DNA of 64,000 bases. It comes from Nocardia cyriacigeorgica. Its GTDB lineage: Bacteria; Actinomycetota; Actinomycetes; Mycobacteriales; Mycobacteriaceae. Below the pieces are notes generated by a model, which saw only the letters and a program-made list of their open reading frames with translations, was not told where the DNA came from and did no database searches. Below are positions 16,484 through 25,833 of this stretch, one piece after another. The translations under genes and the position numbers were made by a program. The stretch lies in the NCBI RefSeq assembly GCF_029868385.1, contig NZ_JARWNX010000064.1, forward strand, positions 124,001-188,000, read 5' to 3'. Positions within the stretch are counted from its first letter, which is position 1. Every line of letters begins with the position of its first letter.

Positions 16484-18790
16484 GTGCCGTACCGCAAACC
16501 GAAACGCTCCTACGTGCTCCCGGTGGTCACAACGCTTGCGGTCGCGGCCCCGCTCGCCACTCTGCTGCCGAGCGACTCCGACTACCGCACCGCCAATGAG
16601 GCCCAGCTCGCCGCCGTCCCAGCGCAACTGGCCGAGGTGGTGCTGAACTCGGCGCCCGATATCGTGCTCCCACTGCGTGAACTGACCGGTCTCGACCTGC
16701 CCGACCTGCGACTTTCCGATCTCCGCAAGATCCCACTTCCCGCATCGGTCCCGGTGCCGCAGGGCCTTCCGCTACCGCCCGGCATTCAATTACCCAGCGA
16801 AATCCCGCTACCCCAATTCGACGCCGAGCAACCGTCGGCACCGCAGCTCGAGGCAGTTCCCGGACGGATACCCACCGGCGCGCAGTTCATCGCCGACCCC
16901 GCGGTGGGCACGGACCCGAACACCCCGGCCCTCAGTCCGGGCGCGGTACCGCCGGAACTCATGTCCGAGGTCGGCGCACAGGTCAAGGAACTCTCCCGCG
17001 ACACGCCGTTCAGCGTCGTCGCCCTCACCGCCGAGGACCTGGTGAACACCAAGGCCATGGTCCGGGCCAAACAGCCCGACGGCACCTGGGGCCCCTGGTA
17101 CGAGACCGAGCCGATCGATACCGCCGCCGCCGATAACGCGGCACCGACCGGTACCGAGGGCACCGAACCGATCTATGTCGGCAACACCACCGCCGTGCAG
17201 GTCCTGGTGACCCGCAAACCCGCCGCCGGAGCGCCCGCATCGCAGGACCACGGTGCGCCCATCCAGCCGACGCCCGCCGCCGCACCCGTCGACCAGCCAC
17301 AACCCGAACTCAAAGCGGTGCTGATCGATCCGGGCCGCGGCGCCATCGACGGCGCGCTCGGCGATGTCGCGGCCGCGCTGCCCGGCGGCGGCCCGAATGT
17401 GATCACCCGCGGTCAGTGGGGCGCCGACGAATCCATCCGCTGCGACTCCCCCACCTACGACGACGGCCTCGGCGGCGTCACCGTGCACCACACCGCGGGC
17501 CGCAACGACTACAGCAAGGCCGAATCGGCGGGCATCGTCCGCGCGATCTACACCTATCACGCCCAAACCCTCGGCTGGTGCGATATCGGATACCACGCGT
17601 TGGTCGACAAGTACGGCCAGATCTTCGAGGGTCGCTTCGGCGGACTCGACAAGGCGGTGCAGGGCGCGCACGCGGGCGGATTCAACGAGAACACCTCCGG
17701 TGTGGCGCTGATGGGCAACTACGAATCCGAGACGCCGCCGAGCGCGGCGATCAATTCGGCCGGGCGGTTCGTCGGCTGGCGCACCAAGGTCGCCGGGCTC
17801 GACCCGAAGGGCTACACCACCATGTACTCCGAAGGCACCGAGTTCACCCCGTACGCCCAGGGTGAGGAGGTGCAGCTGCCGGTGGTGTTCGCCCACCGCG
17901 ATGTCGGCAACACCAGCTGCCCCGGTGATGCGGCCTACGCGATGATGGACCGGATCCGCGATATCGCCGCCGGCGCGCCCGGCTCGTCCGGCGGCTCCCC
18001 GCCCTCACGACGGGTGCAATCCGATGTGGCGGCGCTGGCCAATCTGACCGCCAAGCTGCTGACGATGGTCAACGACAACATCATCGCCAAGTACTGGGCC
18101 TCGAAGGGCGGACCGGAGGGCCCGCTGGGACAGGCCGCATCCGAACCGTTGCCCGCGGCGCAGGGCGGGCAGTACGCCCAGTTCGTCAACGGGTACGTGT
18201 ACGCCACACCCGAGGGCACCGCGGTCGAGGTGGTGGGCAAGATCCTCGACCGCTTCCTCGAACTCGGCGCCGATGCGGGCGTGCTCGGCCTGCCACTCGG
18301 CAACTCCTACGCCGTCCCCGACGGTCTGCGCGAGGATTTCCAGCACGGCTCGCTGATCCTGAACCAGGTCACCGGCATCGTCACCACCGTCTGGAAGACC
18401 TACAACGACACCTATCAGCAGGAAATGAACCGTCCGAACCCGGTCGCGGCACCCGATCCCGGCGCACCCGCCCCACCGGTCGAGGCGCCCGCCCCGGTGG
18501 AGGGGCAGCCACCGGCCCCAACGCCAGCGGAGGGGCAGGCACCGGCTCCCGCGGAGGGGCAGGCACCGGCTCCCGCGGAGGGGCAGGCACCGGCTCCCGC
18601 GGAGGGGCAGGCACCGGCTCCCGCGGATGAGCAGGCACCGTTCCCAGGCCCGGCGCCCGAGGCAGCGCCCGCACCGGAAGTTCCGGCACCGGACGCCGCT
18701 CAGGCCCCCGCACCGGAAGCACCGGTCCCGGCACCGGCCGTCACGCCGGAAACGGCACCCGCACCGGAAGCACCCGCACCGGTCGGCTGA
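16484..18790 (+). CDS. Secreted N-acetylmuramoyl-L-alanine amidase with PGRP domain and LGFP repeats
   Basis: Peptidoglycan hydrolase of 768 residues, Rv3811-like by position but longer. Family knowledge: a zinc amidase that cuts the bond between MurNAc and the stem peptide. Seen: an N-terminal membrane/signal segment; a PGRP/amidase-2 domain from about 305 (RGQWGADESIRC) with HHTAG, GYHALVDKYGQIFEGRFGG, GVALMGNY and the ligand end AHRDVGNTSCPG; two LGFP repeats (KYWASKGGPEGPLGQA, LGLPLGNSYAVPDG); and a Pro/Ala-rich tail with tandem 8-residue PAPAEGQA units. The GTG at 16484 is chosen because GGAG lies upstream; an in-frame ATG at 16418 has no site. Confidence 0.92.
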   Translation: MPYRKPKRSYVLPVVTTLAVAAPLATLLPSDSDYRTANEAQLAAVPAQLAEVVLNSAPDIVLPLRELTGLDLPDLRLSDLRKIPLPASVPVPQGLPLPPGIQLPSEIPLPQFDAEQPSAPQLEAVPGRIPTGAQFIADPAVGTDPNTPALSPGAVPPELMSEVGAQVKELSRDTPFSVVALTAEDLVNTKAMVRAKQPDGTWGPWYETEPIDTAAADNAAPTGTEGTEPIYVGNTTAVQVLVTRKPAAGAPASQDHGAPIQPTPAAAPVDQPQPELKAVLIDPGRGAIDGALGDVAAALPGGGPNVITRGQWGADESIRCDSPTYDDGLGGVTVHHTAGRNDYSKAESAGIVRAIYTYHAQTLGWCDIGYHALVDKYGQIFEGRFGGLDKAVQGAHAGGFNENTSGVALMGNYESETPPSAAINSAGRFVGWRTKVAGLDPKGYTTMYSEGTEFTPYAQGEEVQLPVVFAHRDVGNTSCPGDAAYAMMDRIRDIAAGAPGSSGGSPPSRRVQSDVAALANLTAKLLTMVNDNIIAKYWASKGGPEGPLGQAASEPLPAAQGGQYAQFVNGYVYATPEGTAVEVVGKILDRFLELGADAGVLGLPLGNSYAVPDGLREDFQHGSLILNQVTGIVTTVWKTYNDTYQQEMNRPNPVAAPDPGAPAPPVEAPAPVEGQPPAPTPAEGQAPAPAEGQAPAPAEGQAPAPAEGQAPAPADEQAPFPGPAPEAAPAPEVPAPDAAQAPAPEAPVPAPAVTPETAPAPEAPAPVG
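18527..18646 (+). repeat. 24-bp tandem repeat in the amidase tail
   Basis: Four identical 24-bp units (starting at 18527, 18551, 18575 and 18599) plus a degenerate fifth, encoding the repeated octapeptide AEGQAPAP. Identity at the DNA level points to recent slippage or unequal crossover. Confidence 0.9.
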
Positions 18791-19162
18791 CGACCATCCA
18801 CCTCCGCGGTACTGGCCGGTCCGACGGCCACCGCATACCGACCCCGGGGTCGCACGGCCGACTGCGCACGCAGATCCGACCGGAGGGCCCCGGGTTCGGC
18901 CGCTTCAGGCCATGGGTTCCGGTCGAAGCGCCACTCGGTAGGTCCTCGGACACGGCGATCGCCCCGACCCGACACCACTGCGGCCGCCCAGCGACAGCGG
19001 CCCGACGCGACGGTGACGCGGCCCGGCACGACGCCTCCCGGCCCAACGCGACATCGGCACAGCTGCCGAGCCACGCCGCGTGCGAGGGCATCGACCGCGC
19101 CGGGCCTTGTCGGTATGCACAACTGAAGCCGTCGCGGCGACTCGATAGCGCGAGCGCGACCG
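18791..19162. other. Gap between convergent amidase and HAD genes
   Basis: A 372-bp stretch between two convergent genes. No gene, and no strong terminator hairpin is visible. Confidence 0.5.
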
Positions 19163-20002
19163 CTACATCCACCAGCGTTCGAGAACCCGCGCCACACCAT
19201 CCTCGGCATTGGTCGTGGTCACCTCGTTGGCCGCGGCGAGGGCCTCGGGGTGGGCGTTGGCCATGGCGACGCCGCGACCGGCCAAGGTGAGCATCGGGAT
19301 GTCGTTGGGCATATCGCCGAAGGCGATGGCGGCGCTCGGGTCGACGCCGAGGCGTTCGGCGACCGTGCGCAGACCCGACGCCTTGGTGACGCCGGGCGCC
19401 GACAGTTCGATCAGGCCGTGGTCGGTGGAGTAGGTGATGTCGGCGCGGTCGCCGACCAGCGGTGCCAGGGCACGCAGCATATCGCCGCTGCGGGCGCCGG
19501 GCAGCCGGATCAGCATCTTGATCGCCGGTGCGTCGATCACCTCGTGCCGCGCGACGGCGGTGTCGTCGGGATTGAGCCAGGCGTGCTCGTATTCGGGGGA
19601 GCTGACGAATTGCGGGGTCACCGCGTCGTGCGCGCTCGCGCCGACCCGCTCGGCGGCCAGGCCGCAGCCGGGCAGCGTCGCCTCGGCGAGGTCGGCGATC
19701 CAGCCGAGGGTGTCGATATCGAGGGTGTGGCTGGTCAGCACCCGGTCGGCGGCACTGTCGTAGATGACGGCGCCGTTGCCGCAGACGCACAGCGGCGCGA
19801 AGCCGAGGCCGTCCACCACCGGACGGATCCAGCGCGGCGGTCTTCCGGTCGCGAGCACGAACGGCACACCGTCGGCGACCAGCGCGCCGACGGCCGCTTT
19901 GGTGCGTGCGGTCACCCGCTCGTCGGGGTCGATGAGGGTGCCGTCCACATCGGAGGCGACGAGTTCCGGCTTCGGCAGATGCACACGGGTCACCCATTCC
20001 AT
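19163..20002 (-). CDS. Cof-type HAD-superfamily phosphatase
   Basis: Cytoplasmic hydrolase of 279 residues, typical for the Cof/YbiV group. Seen: motif I ASDVDGTLIDPDE near the N-terminus, motif II in FVLATGRPPRW, a type IIB cap in the middle, a conserved Lys in AIKMLIRLPG, and motif IV AIAFGDMPNDIPML. Family knowledge: these enzymes dephosphorylate sugar phosphates or cofactors such as FMN and PLP; the substrate here cannot be told. The ATG at 20002 is chosen because it gives the family N-terminus and has GGAGAG upstream. It is divergent from the peptide ABC operon, with 173 bp between. Confidence 0.88.
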   Translation of the reverse strand: MEWVTRVHLPKPELVASDVDGTLIDPDERVTARTKAAVGALVADGVPFVLATGRPPRWIRPVVDGLGFAPLCVCGNGAVIYDSAADRVLTSHTLDIDTLGWIADLAEATLPGCGLAAERVGASAHDAVTPQFVSSPEYEHAWLNPDDTAVARHEVIDAPAIKMLIRLPGARSGDMLRALAPLVGDRADITYSTDHGLIELSAPGVTKASGLRTVAERLGVDPSAAIAFGDMPNDIPMLTLAGRGVAMANAHPEALAAANEVTTTNAEDGVARVLERWWM

Positions 20003-20175
20003 TGTGCTGTCTCTCCACCGCGGGCGCCGCGCCCCCCCGGCCGTCGACGCCGAAGGGTTGCCCGGCGCACGCATTCGAGATTGCCGACCGATGAACACGC
20101 TGGTAACCCGTCGGGCGCGCGCGGTGGCCGGTGGCTCCCTATGATCGGGGGCTACACCAGGACTCGAGGGGACCG

Positions 20176-21153
20176 ATGACCGGCTTTCTGCTACGACGTG
20201 CGCTCAACTATGTCGTGCTGTTGCTGCTGGCCTCATTTCTCACGTTCAGCCTCGCGTCGCTGACTTTTCGTCCGCTGGACAGCCTGGAACAGCGCAATCC
20301 GCGGCCGCCGCAGGCGGTGATCGACGCCAAGGCCGCCGAATTGCATCTGGACGAGCCGATTCCGCAGCGCTATCTCACCTGGCTGAAGGGAATCCCGCAA
20401 GGAGATTTCGGCACCACGCTGTCCGGGCAGCCGGTGAGCGAGGAGTTGCCGCGCCGGGTCGCGGTATCGCTGCGTCTGCTCATCATCGGTTCGGTGATCG
20501 GCACCGTGCTCGGTGTGCTGATCGGCGCCGCCGGGGCGATACGCCAATACAAATTCAGCGATTACTTCACCACGATCGTCTCGCTGCTGATCCTGTCGAC
20601 ACCGGTGTTCCTGCTCGCGACGCTGCTGAAATACGGTGCGCTGGAGATCAATTCGATGACCGGCCAGCAGATCTTCCTCTACACCGGCGAGACCTCGGCC
20701 AGCACCATCGAAGGGTTCGGCCCACAGCTGCTCGACCGGCTCCAGCATCTGGTGCTGCCCACACTGACGCTCGCCCTCGGCGGTATGGCCGGTTACAGCC
20801 GCTACCAGCGCAACGCCATGCTCGACGTGCTGCAAAGCGATTTCATCCGCACCGCCCGCGCCAAAGGCTTGACCAGGAGCAAGGCGCTCTACAAACACGG
20901 CCTGCGCACCGCGCTGATCCCGATGGCCACCCTGTTCGCCTACAGCCTCGGCGGCCTGATCACCGGCGCCACCTTCACCGAGAAGATCTTCGGCTGGCAC
21001 GGCGTCGGCGAATGGCTGGTGGATTCGATCAATGCCCAGGACCTGTATGTCGTGGTCACGGTGACCGCGTTCGCCGGTCTCGTGGTGCTGGTGTCGGGGT
21101 TGTTGTCCGACATCGTGTACGCGATTCTCGACCCAAGGGTGCGTGTGGGATGA
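20176..21153 (+). CDS. Oligopeptide/dipeptide ABC transporter permease (DppB/OppB type)
   Basis: Inner-membrane permease of 325 residues. Seen: N-terminal FLLRRALNYVVLLLLASFLTFSLAS, a periplasmic stretch with DEPIPQRYLTWLKGIPQGDFG, and the cytoplasmic coupling motif RTARAKGLTRSKALYKHGLRTAL that contacts the ATPase. Family knowledge: forms a heterodimeric channel with the DppC-type permease. The ATG at 20176 has GAGGGG upstream. Its stop overlaps, as ATGA, the start of a small repeat-made ORF rather than dppC itself. Confidence 0.92.
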   Translation: MTGFLLRRALNYVVLLLLASFLTFSLASLTFRPLDSLEQRNPRPPQAVIDAKAAELHLDEPIPQRYLTWLKGIPQGDFGTTLSGQPVSEELPRRVAVSLRLLIIGSVIGTVLGVLIGAAGAIRQYKFSDYFTTIVSLLILSTPVFLLATLLKYGALEINSMTGQQIFLYTGETSASTIEGFGPQLLDRLQHLVLPTLTLALGGMAGYSRYQRNAMLDVLQSDFIRTARAKGLTRSKALYKHGLRTALIPMATLFAYSLGGLITGATFTEKIFGWHGVGEWLVDSINAQDLYVVVTVTAFAGLVVLVSGLLSDIVYAILDPRVRVG

Positions 21154-21293
21154 GCGTCAGGCCCGGAGGAGGCAGCTTGCGTAACCACGCAGGGCCCGCG
21201 AATCCCACCATGGGCGCAAGCATGAGCGTCGGGCCCGGAGGAGGCAGCTTGCGTAACCACGTAGAGCCCGCGAATCCCACCATGGGGGCACCG
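21150..21293 (+). repeat. Tandem duplication of a 72-bp repeat between dppB and dppC
   Basis: Two units, 21150-21221 and 21222-21293, differ at only a handful of positions. The core GCCCGGAGGAGGCAGC followed by TGCGTAACCACG recurs on the opposite strand at 8636-8675, so this is a dispersed element and not only a local duplication. Confidence 0.85.
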
Positions 21294-21296
21294 TGA
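21150..21296 (+). CDS. Small 48-residue ORF made of two tandem 24-residue repeats
   Basis: Not recognised. The ORF starts with an ATG overlapping the dppB stop (ATGA) and ends with a TGA overlapping the dppC GTG (GTGA), so it exactly bridges the two permease genes. It consists of two 72-bp units encoding MSVRPGGGSLRNHAGPANPT... and MSVGPGGGSLRNHVEPANPT..., each closing with MGA plus one residue. It is Gly/Pro/Asn-rich with no membrane segment. It could be a real peptide, a translational bridge that keeps ribosomes moving from dppB to dppC, or simply a repeat insertion that happens to be open. A related sequence at 8636-8675 is read in another frame, which argues against strong protein selection. 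Confidence 0.45.
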   Translation: MSVRPGGGSLRNHAGPANPTMGASMSVGPGGGSLRNHVEPANPTMGAP

Positions 21297-22216
21297 CCGA
21301 AGCCGAGATCATCGTCCAGGGTGCGCCGGAGGTCGCCGCCACCGGACGACGCAAACTGGTACTGCGCCGGTTCCTGCGCAACAAGCCCGCCGTCGCGGGC
21401 GCGATCACGCTGGTGGTGCTGTTCATCGTCAGTTTCGCATTGCCGCCGTTCCTGCCCTACGACTATCAGCAGCTCGATTACACCGCACTGCTGAAACCAC
21501 CGAGCCCGGAGCATCCGTTCGGCACCACCCAGATCGGCCAGGACGTACTCGCCCAGACGCTGCGCGGACTCCAGAAATCGCTGATCATCGGATTCTGCGT
21601 GGCGATCATCTCCACCACCATCGCCGCGCTGGCCGGTGCCATCGCCGGACTGCTCGGCGGCTGGACCGATAAGGCCATCATGTGGCTGGTCGACCTGCTG
21701 CTGGTGGTGCCGAGCTTCATCATCATCGCCCTGTTCGCACCGCGCACCAAGGGCAGCGGTTCGATCGCGCTGCTGATCGTGCTGCTGGCGCTGTTCGGCT
21801 GGATGATCAGCGCGCGGATCGTGCGTGGGCTCACGCTGAGCCTGCGCGAACGCGAATTCGTCCGGGCCGCAAGGTATATGGGTGCGCCCACCCGGACGGT
21901 GATCATCAGCCATATCGTGCCGAACATCGCTTCGATCCTGATCATCGACACCACCCTCACCGTTGGCGCCTCGATCATGGCCGAAACCGGACTGAGCTTC
22001 CTCGGCTTCGGCGTGCAACCGCCGGATGTCTCGCTCGGCTCGCTGATCGCCTCCGGCACCAAATCCGCGCTGACCTACCCGTGGCTGTTCCTGTTCGCCG
22101 GTGGTCTGCTGATCATCACGGTGCTGTGCGCGAATCTGGTGGGTGACGGGTTGCGCGACGCGTTCGATCCGAGCGCCAAGCGGGCCCGGTCGCGGAAGGC
22201 GAAGGCAAAGGCATGA
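21293..22216 (+). CDS. Oligopeptide/dipeptide ABC transporter permease (DppC/OppC type)
   Basis: Inner-membrane permease of 307 residues. Seen: a cytosolic N-terminus with LRRFLRNKPAVAGAITLVVLF, the extracytoplasmic PEHPFGTTQIGQDVLAQTLRG typical of OppC, and the coupling motif REREFVRAARYMGAPTRTVIISHIVPN. Family knowledge: partner of the DppB-type permease. The GTG start at 21293 overlaps the TGA of the small repeat ORF, with only a weak ribosome-binding site of its own, so its translation may depend on that ORF. Its stop overlaps the next ATG (ATGA). Confidence 0.92.
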   Translation: MTEAEIIVQGAPEVAATGRRKLVLRRFLRNKPAVAGAITLVVLFIVSFALPPFLPYDYQQLDYTALLKPPSPEHPFGTTQIGQDVLAQTLRGLQKSLIIGFCVAIISTTIAALAGAIAGLLGGWTDKAIMWLVDLLLVVPSFIIIALFAPRTKGSGSIALLIVLLALFGWMISARIVRGLTLSLREREFVRAARYMGAPTRTVIISHIVPNIASILIIDTTLTVGASIMAETGLSFLGFGVQPPDVSLGSLIASGTKSALTYPWLFLFAGGLLIITVLCANLVGDGLRDAFDPSAKRARSRKAKAKA

Positions 22217-24099
22217 CGGATACTGCCGGGACGACGGCCGAGAAGACTTCGCTGGAGAAGAACTCCACCGCACCGCTGTTGGAGGTCACCGATCTGCGGG
22301 TCTCCTTCCCCAGCGAGGAGGGCAGGGTCGATGCCGTGCGCGGGGTCGACTACACCGTGTCCGATCGGGAAGTCCTCGCGATCGTCGGCGAGTCCGGGTC
22401 CGGTAAGTCGGTGTCCTCGCTCGCGGTGATGGGCCTGCTACCGGAACAGGCCAGGATCAACGGGTCCATCCGGTTGCGTGGTCGTGAACTGCTCGGACTC
22501 GGCGACAAGCAGCTGTCCGCATTGCGCGGCAGCTCGATCAGCATGGTGTTCCAGGACCCGCTCTCGGCATTGACGCCGGTGTACCGGGTGGGTGATCAGA
22601 TCGCCGAGGCGCTACTGGCGCACGGTTCGATGAGCAAGTCCGATGCGGCGAAACGGGCCGTCGAACTGCTCGAACTGGTGGGTATCCCGGACCCGCAGAT
22701 GCGTGCGAAGGCGTTTCCGCACGAGTTCTCCGGTGGTATGCGTCAGCGCGTGGTCATCGCGATGGCCATTGCCAACGATCCGGCGCTGATCATCTGCGAT
22801 GAGCCGACCACCGCGCTCGATGTCACCGTGCAGAAGCAGATCCTGAACCTGCTGCGCAAGGCGCGCGATATCACCGGCGCCGGCGTCATCATGATCACCC
22901 ACGACATGGGTATCGCCGCCACTCTCGCCGATCGGGTTGCGGTGATGTACGCGGGCAAGATCGTCGAAACCGCCACCACCGCAGAGCTGTTCAACGCACC
23001 CCGGATGCCGTACACGGTCGGCCTGCTCGGTTCCATCCCGCGGATGGACGGCCCGGCCCGCAGCCCGCTGATCCCCATCGTCGGGGCGCCGCCCGCCATG
23101 CACGCCCTACCGCCAGGCTGCTCATTCGCACCGCGCTGCCCCATTGCCATCGATGACTGCCGCACCGCCGAACCGCCGTTGGAACGTATTGCCGCCGGAC
23201 ATTCCGCCGCCTGCATCCGCACCGCCGAGGTCGGGTCGACGGAGCTGTTCGAGGCCTATCGCAGCGAGATCACCGAACCCGAGGCCGTCGCCGAACCGGA
23301 TACCGAGGTGGTGTTGCGGGTCGAGGACCTGGTCAAGACGTTTCCCATCACGTCGGGAGTGGTGTTCCGCCGCCGCAAGGGCGAGGTCCGCGCCGTCGAC
23401 GGCATCAGCTTCGAGGTCCGTAAGGGCCGCACACTCGCGCTGGTCGGTGAATCGGGTTCCGGCAAATCCACCACACTCACCCAGATCCTGGATCTGGTGC
23501 GCCCGGAATCGGGCCACATCGAGATCATGGGCAGCGATGTCGCCACCCTGACCAAGGCCCGCAGGCGCGAGATCCGCCGCAAGATGCAGATCGTCTTCCA
23601 GGATCCCACCGCCTCGCTCGATCCACGGCTGCCGATCCACGACGCGATCGCCGAACCGCTGCGCATCGACGGCCGCCCACGCGCCGAGATCACCCGCCGG
23701 GTCCCCGAACTGCTCACCCAGGTCGGGCTGCGCCCCGAACACGCCGACCGCTATCCCGCCGATTTCTCCGGCGGCCAGAAACAACGCATCAGCATCGCCC
23801 GTGCCCTCGCCCTCGACCCGGAACTGCTCGTCCTCGACGAACCGGTCTCCTCCCTCGACGTCTCCATCCAGGCGGGCGTGCTCAATCTGCTGCGCGATCT
23901 GCAAGCCGAACGCGGACTGTCCTATCTGTTCGTCTCCCACGACCTGTCCGTGGTGCGCAATCTGGCCCACGACATCGCGGTCATGTATCGCGGCAAGATC
24001 GTCGAATCCGGACCGGCGGAGCAGATCTTCGGCAACCCTGAACACGAATACACCCGGTCACTGATCGACGCGGTACCCGAACCCGTCGTGAGCCGATAG
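22213..24099 (+). CDS. Fused double-ATPase of the peptide ABC transporter (DppD-DppF type)
   Basis: ATP-binding subunit of 628 residues with two complete nucleotide-binding domains, in place of the usual separate OppD and OppF. Seen: first Walker A GESGSGKS near residue 60, signature FSGGMRQRV, Walker B LIICDEPTTALD and the oligopeptide-ABC C-terminal motif CSFAPRCP (about 295-305); second Walker A GESGSGKSTT near 415, signature FSGGQKQRIS, Walker B LLVLDEPVSSLD. Both sites look intact. Family knowledge: powers peptide or nickel uptake. It begins at the ATGA overlap with dppC and is followed after ten bases by the lipoprotein gene. Confidence 0.93.
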   Translation: MTDTAGTTAEKTSLEKNSTAPLLEVTDLRVSFPSEEGRVDAVRGVDYTVSDREVLAIVGESGSGKSVSSLAVMGLLPEQARINGSIRLRGRELLGLGDKQLSALRGSSISMVFQDPLSALTPVYRVGDQIAEALLAHGSMSKSDAAKRAVELLELVGIPDPQMRAKAFPHEFSGGMRQRVVIAMAIANDPALIICDEPTTALDVTVQKQILNLLRKARDITGAGVIMITHDMGIAATLADRVAVMYAGKIVETATTAELFNAPRMPYTVGLLGSIPRMDGPARSPLIPIVGAPPAMHALPPGCSFAPRCPIAIDDCRTAEPPLERIAAGHSAACIRTAEVGSTELFEAYRSEITEPEAVAEPDTEVVLRVEDLVKTFPITSGVVFRRRKGEVRAVDGISFEVRKGRTLALVGESGSGKSTTLTQILDLVRPESGHIEIMGSDVATLTKARRREIRRKMQIVFQDPTASLDPRLPIHDAIAEPLRIDGRPRAEITRRVPELLTQVGLRPEHADRYPADFSGGQKQRISIARALALDPELLVLDEPVSSLDVSIQAGVLNLLRDLQAERGLSYLFVSHDLSVVRNLAHDIAVMYRGKIVESGPAEQIFGNPEHEYTRSLIDAVPEPVVSR

Positions 24100-24109
24100 G
24101 AGGTTTGCC

Positions 24110-25786
24110 GTGCGGATACACTCCCTCGGTTCACGTTTGGCCATCGCGGCCCTCGCGACCGGTCTGGTGCTTTCCGGGTGTTCGAATTCCGACGATCCGG
24201 CGCCGGGCGCCGAGGTCGCCGAACTCGGCACCTCCAACGACATCAATCCGCGCGATGTCTCCGAGCTGCGTGACGGCGGCAATCTGCGGTTGGCGTTGAG
24301 TTCGTTCCCCGAACAGTGGAACGCGCTGAATATCGACGCCGACGGCGAGGTCGCCTCCGTCGAACGCCCGCTGATGCCGCGCGCTTTCAACACCAGCGCC
24401 TCGGGTGAACTGTCGCTCAACACCGACTACTTCACCGGTATCGAACTCACCGGCACCGACCCGCAGCGGGTGGTCTACACCATCAACCCGGAGGCGGTCT
24501 GGTCCGACGGCACGCCGATCACCTGGGAGGATCTGCGCTCACAGGCCGCGGCGTTGAGCGGGACCAACCCCGAATTCCTGATCAAGATGACCTACGGTTT
24601 CGACCGGGTCGAGAAGGTCGAACGCGGTGTCGACGACCGGCAGGCCATCATCACCTTCAAGGAGCATTACGCCGACTGGCAGGGCCAGTTCGCCGGTGAG
24701 GGCTTCCTTTTCCCGGCCTCGGTGACCAGCACGCCGGAAGCGTTCAACAAGAGCCAGCTCGAGGCGCTCGGCCTCACCGCCGGACCGTTCATCATCCAGT
24801 CCGTCGACAAGGCGCAGGGCCGTTTCGTGCTCGGCCGGAATCCGAAATGGTGGGGCGACACCCCGAAACTCGACACCATCACCTTCACCGTGCTGGCGAA
24901 CGAGGCGGTGATCCCGGCCTTGCAGAACAATGAGATCGACGCGGTCGGCATCGCCTCCATCGACGATATGCGCACCGCGCAGAGCACACCGGGCGTGCAG
25001 ATCCGCCGGGCGCCGGGCAACAGCTGGTCACATCTGACCTTCAACGGGGCCCCCGGCTCGATTCTGGAAGATCCCCGGCTGCGGGTGGCGATATCGAAGG
25101 CCATCGACCGCAAGGGCATCGCCGTCGCCATGCAGAACGGCCTCGTCGCGAACCCCGAACCGCTCAACAACCACGTGTACGTCCAGGGTCAGCACGGATA
25201 CCGGGACAACAGCCTGCCCTTCGATCCGGAAGCCGCCGCCCGCGAACTCGACGAACTCGGCTGGAAGCTCAACGGTGACGTCCGGGAAAAGGACGGCCGC
25301 CAACTCGTCATCCGCGACGTCATGTACAACGCACAGTCCTGGGTGCAGATCGCGCAGATCATGCAGCAGAATCTCGCGCAGATCGGCGTCAAGCTGGACA
25401 TCGATACCCGCCCCGGCCAGGGCCTGTTCACCGATGTCATCCAGCCAGGCGATTTCGATGCCGCGCAATGGGTGTGGTCCAGCGATGTATTCGCGCTGAA
25501 GAACCTGCCGCAGATCTACCGCTACGACCCCGACGATATGCAGGGCAATTACGGTCGCATCGGATCACCGGAGATCAACGACCTCATCGACAAGGCGCTC
25601 GCCGAACTCGACCCCGACAAAGCGATCGAGATCGCCAACGAGATCGACCGCAAACTGTTCGAGATCGGTTTCTCGCTGCCCCTGGTGCAGTCGGCGGGTA
25701 ACGTCGCGGTCCGCGCAGACCTCGCCAATTACGGAGCACCCGGACTCGCGTCCTATGACTACACGAAGGTCGGGTTCGTGAAGTGA
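24110..25786 (+). CDS. Family-5 solute-binding lipoprotein (peptide ABC transporter), first copy
   Basis: Substrate-binding lipoprotein of 558 residues. Seen: a signal peptide with lipobox LVLSGC (Cys24), then an SBP_bac_5 fold with EAVWSDGTPITWEDL, PGNSWSHLTFNGAPGSILEDPRLRVAISKAIDR and FDPEAAARELDELGWKLNGD. Family knowledge: binds peptides outside the membrane and delivers them to the permease pair. The GTG start has AGGAGG upstream. The next gene encodes a close paralogue with long identical stretches, a tandem duplication. Confidence 0.92.
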   Translation: MRIHSLGSRLAIAALATGLVLSGCSNSDDPAPGAEVAELGTSNDINPRDVSELRDGGNLRLALSSFPEQWNALNIDADGEVASVERPLMPRAFNTSASGELSLNTDYFTGIELTGTDPQRVVYTINPEAVWSDGTPITWEDLRSQAAALSGTNPEFLIKMTYGFDRVEKVERGVDDRQAIITFKEHYADWQGQFAGEGFLFPASVTSTPEAFNKSQLEALGLTAGPFIIQSVDKAQGRFVLGRNPKWWGDTPKLDTITFTVLANEAVIPALQNNEIDAVGIASIDDMRTAQSTPGVQIRRAPGNSWSHLTFNGAPGSILEDPRLRVAISKAIDRKGIAVAMQNGLVANPEPLNNHVYVQGQHGYRDNSLPFDPEAAARELDELGWKLNGDVREKDGRQLVIRDVMYNAQSWVQIAQIMQQNLAQIGVKLDIDTRPGQGLFTDVIQPGDFDAAQWVWSSDVFALKNLPQIYRYDPDDMQGNYGRIGSPEINDLIDKALAELDPDKAIEIANEIDRKLFEIGFSLPLVQSAGNVAVRADLANYGAPGLASYDYTKVGFVK

Positions 25787-25833
25787 GCGAACAATCGTTG
25801 CGATCACGCACGATCGAGCAGGAAGGTCAGATC

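Noticed and set aside
18527..18646. Could the 24-bp tandem units be a CRISPR array?
   Set aside because: The units abut with no spacers, are in frame in the amidase tail, and no cas gene is nearby.
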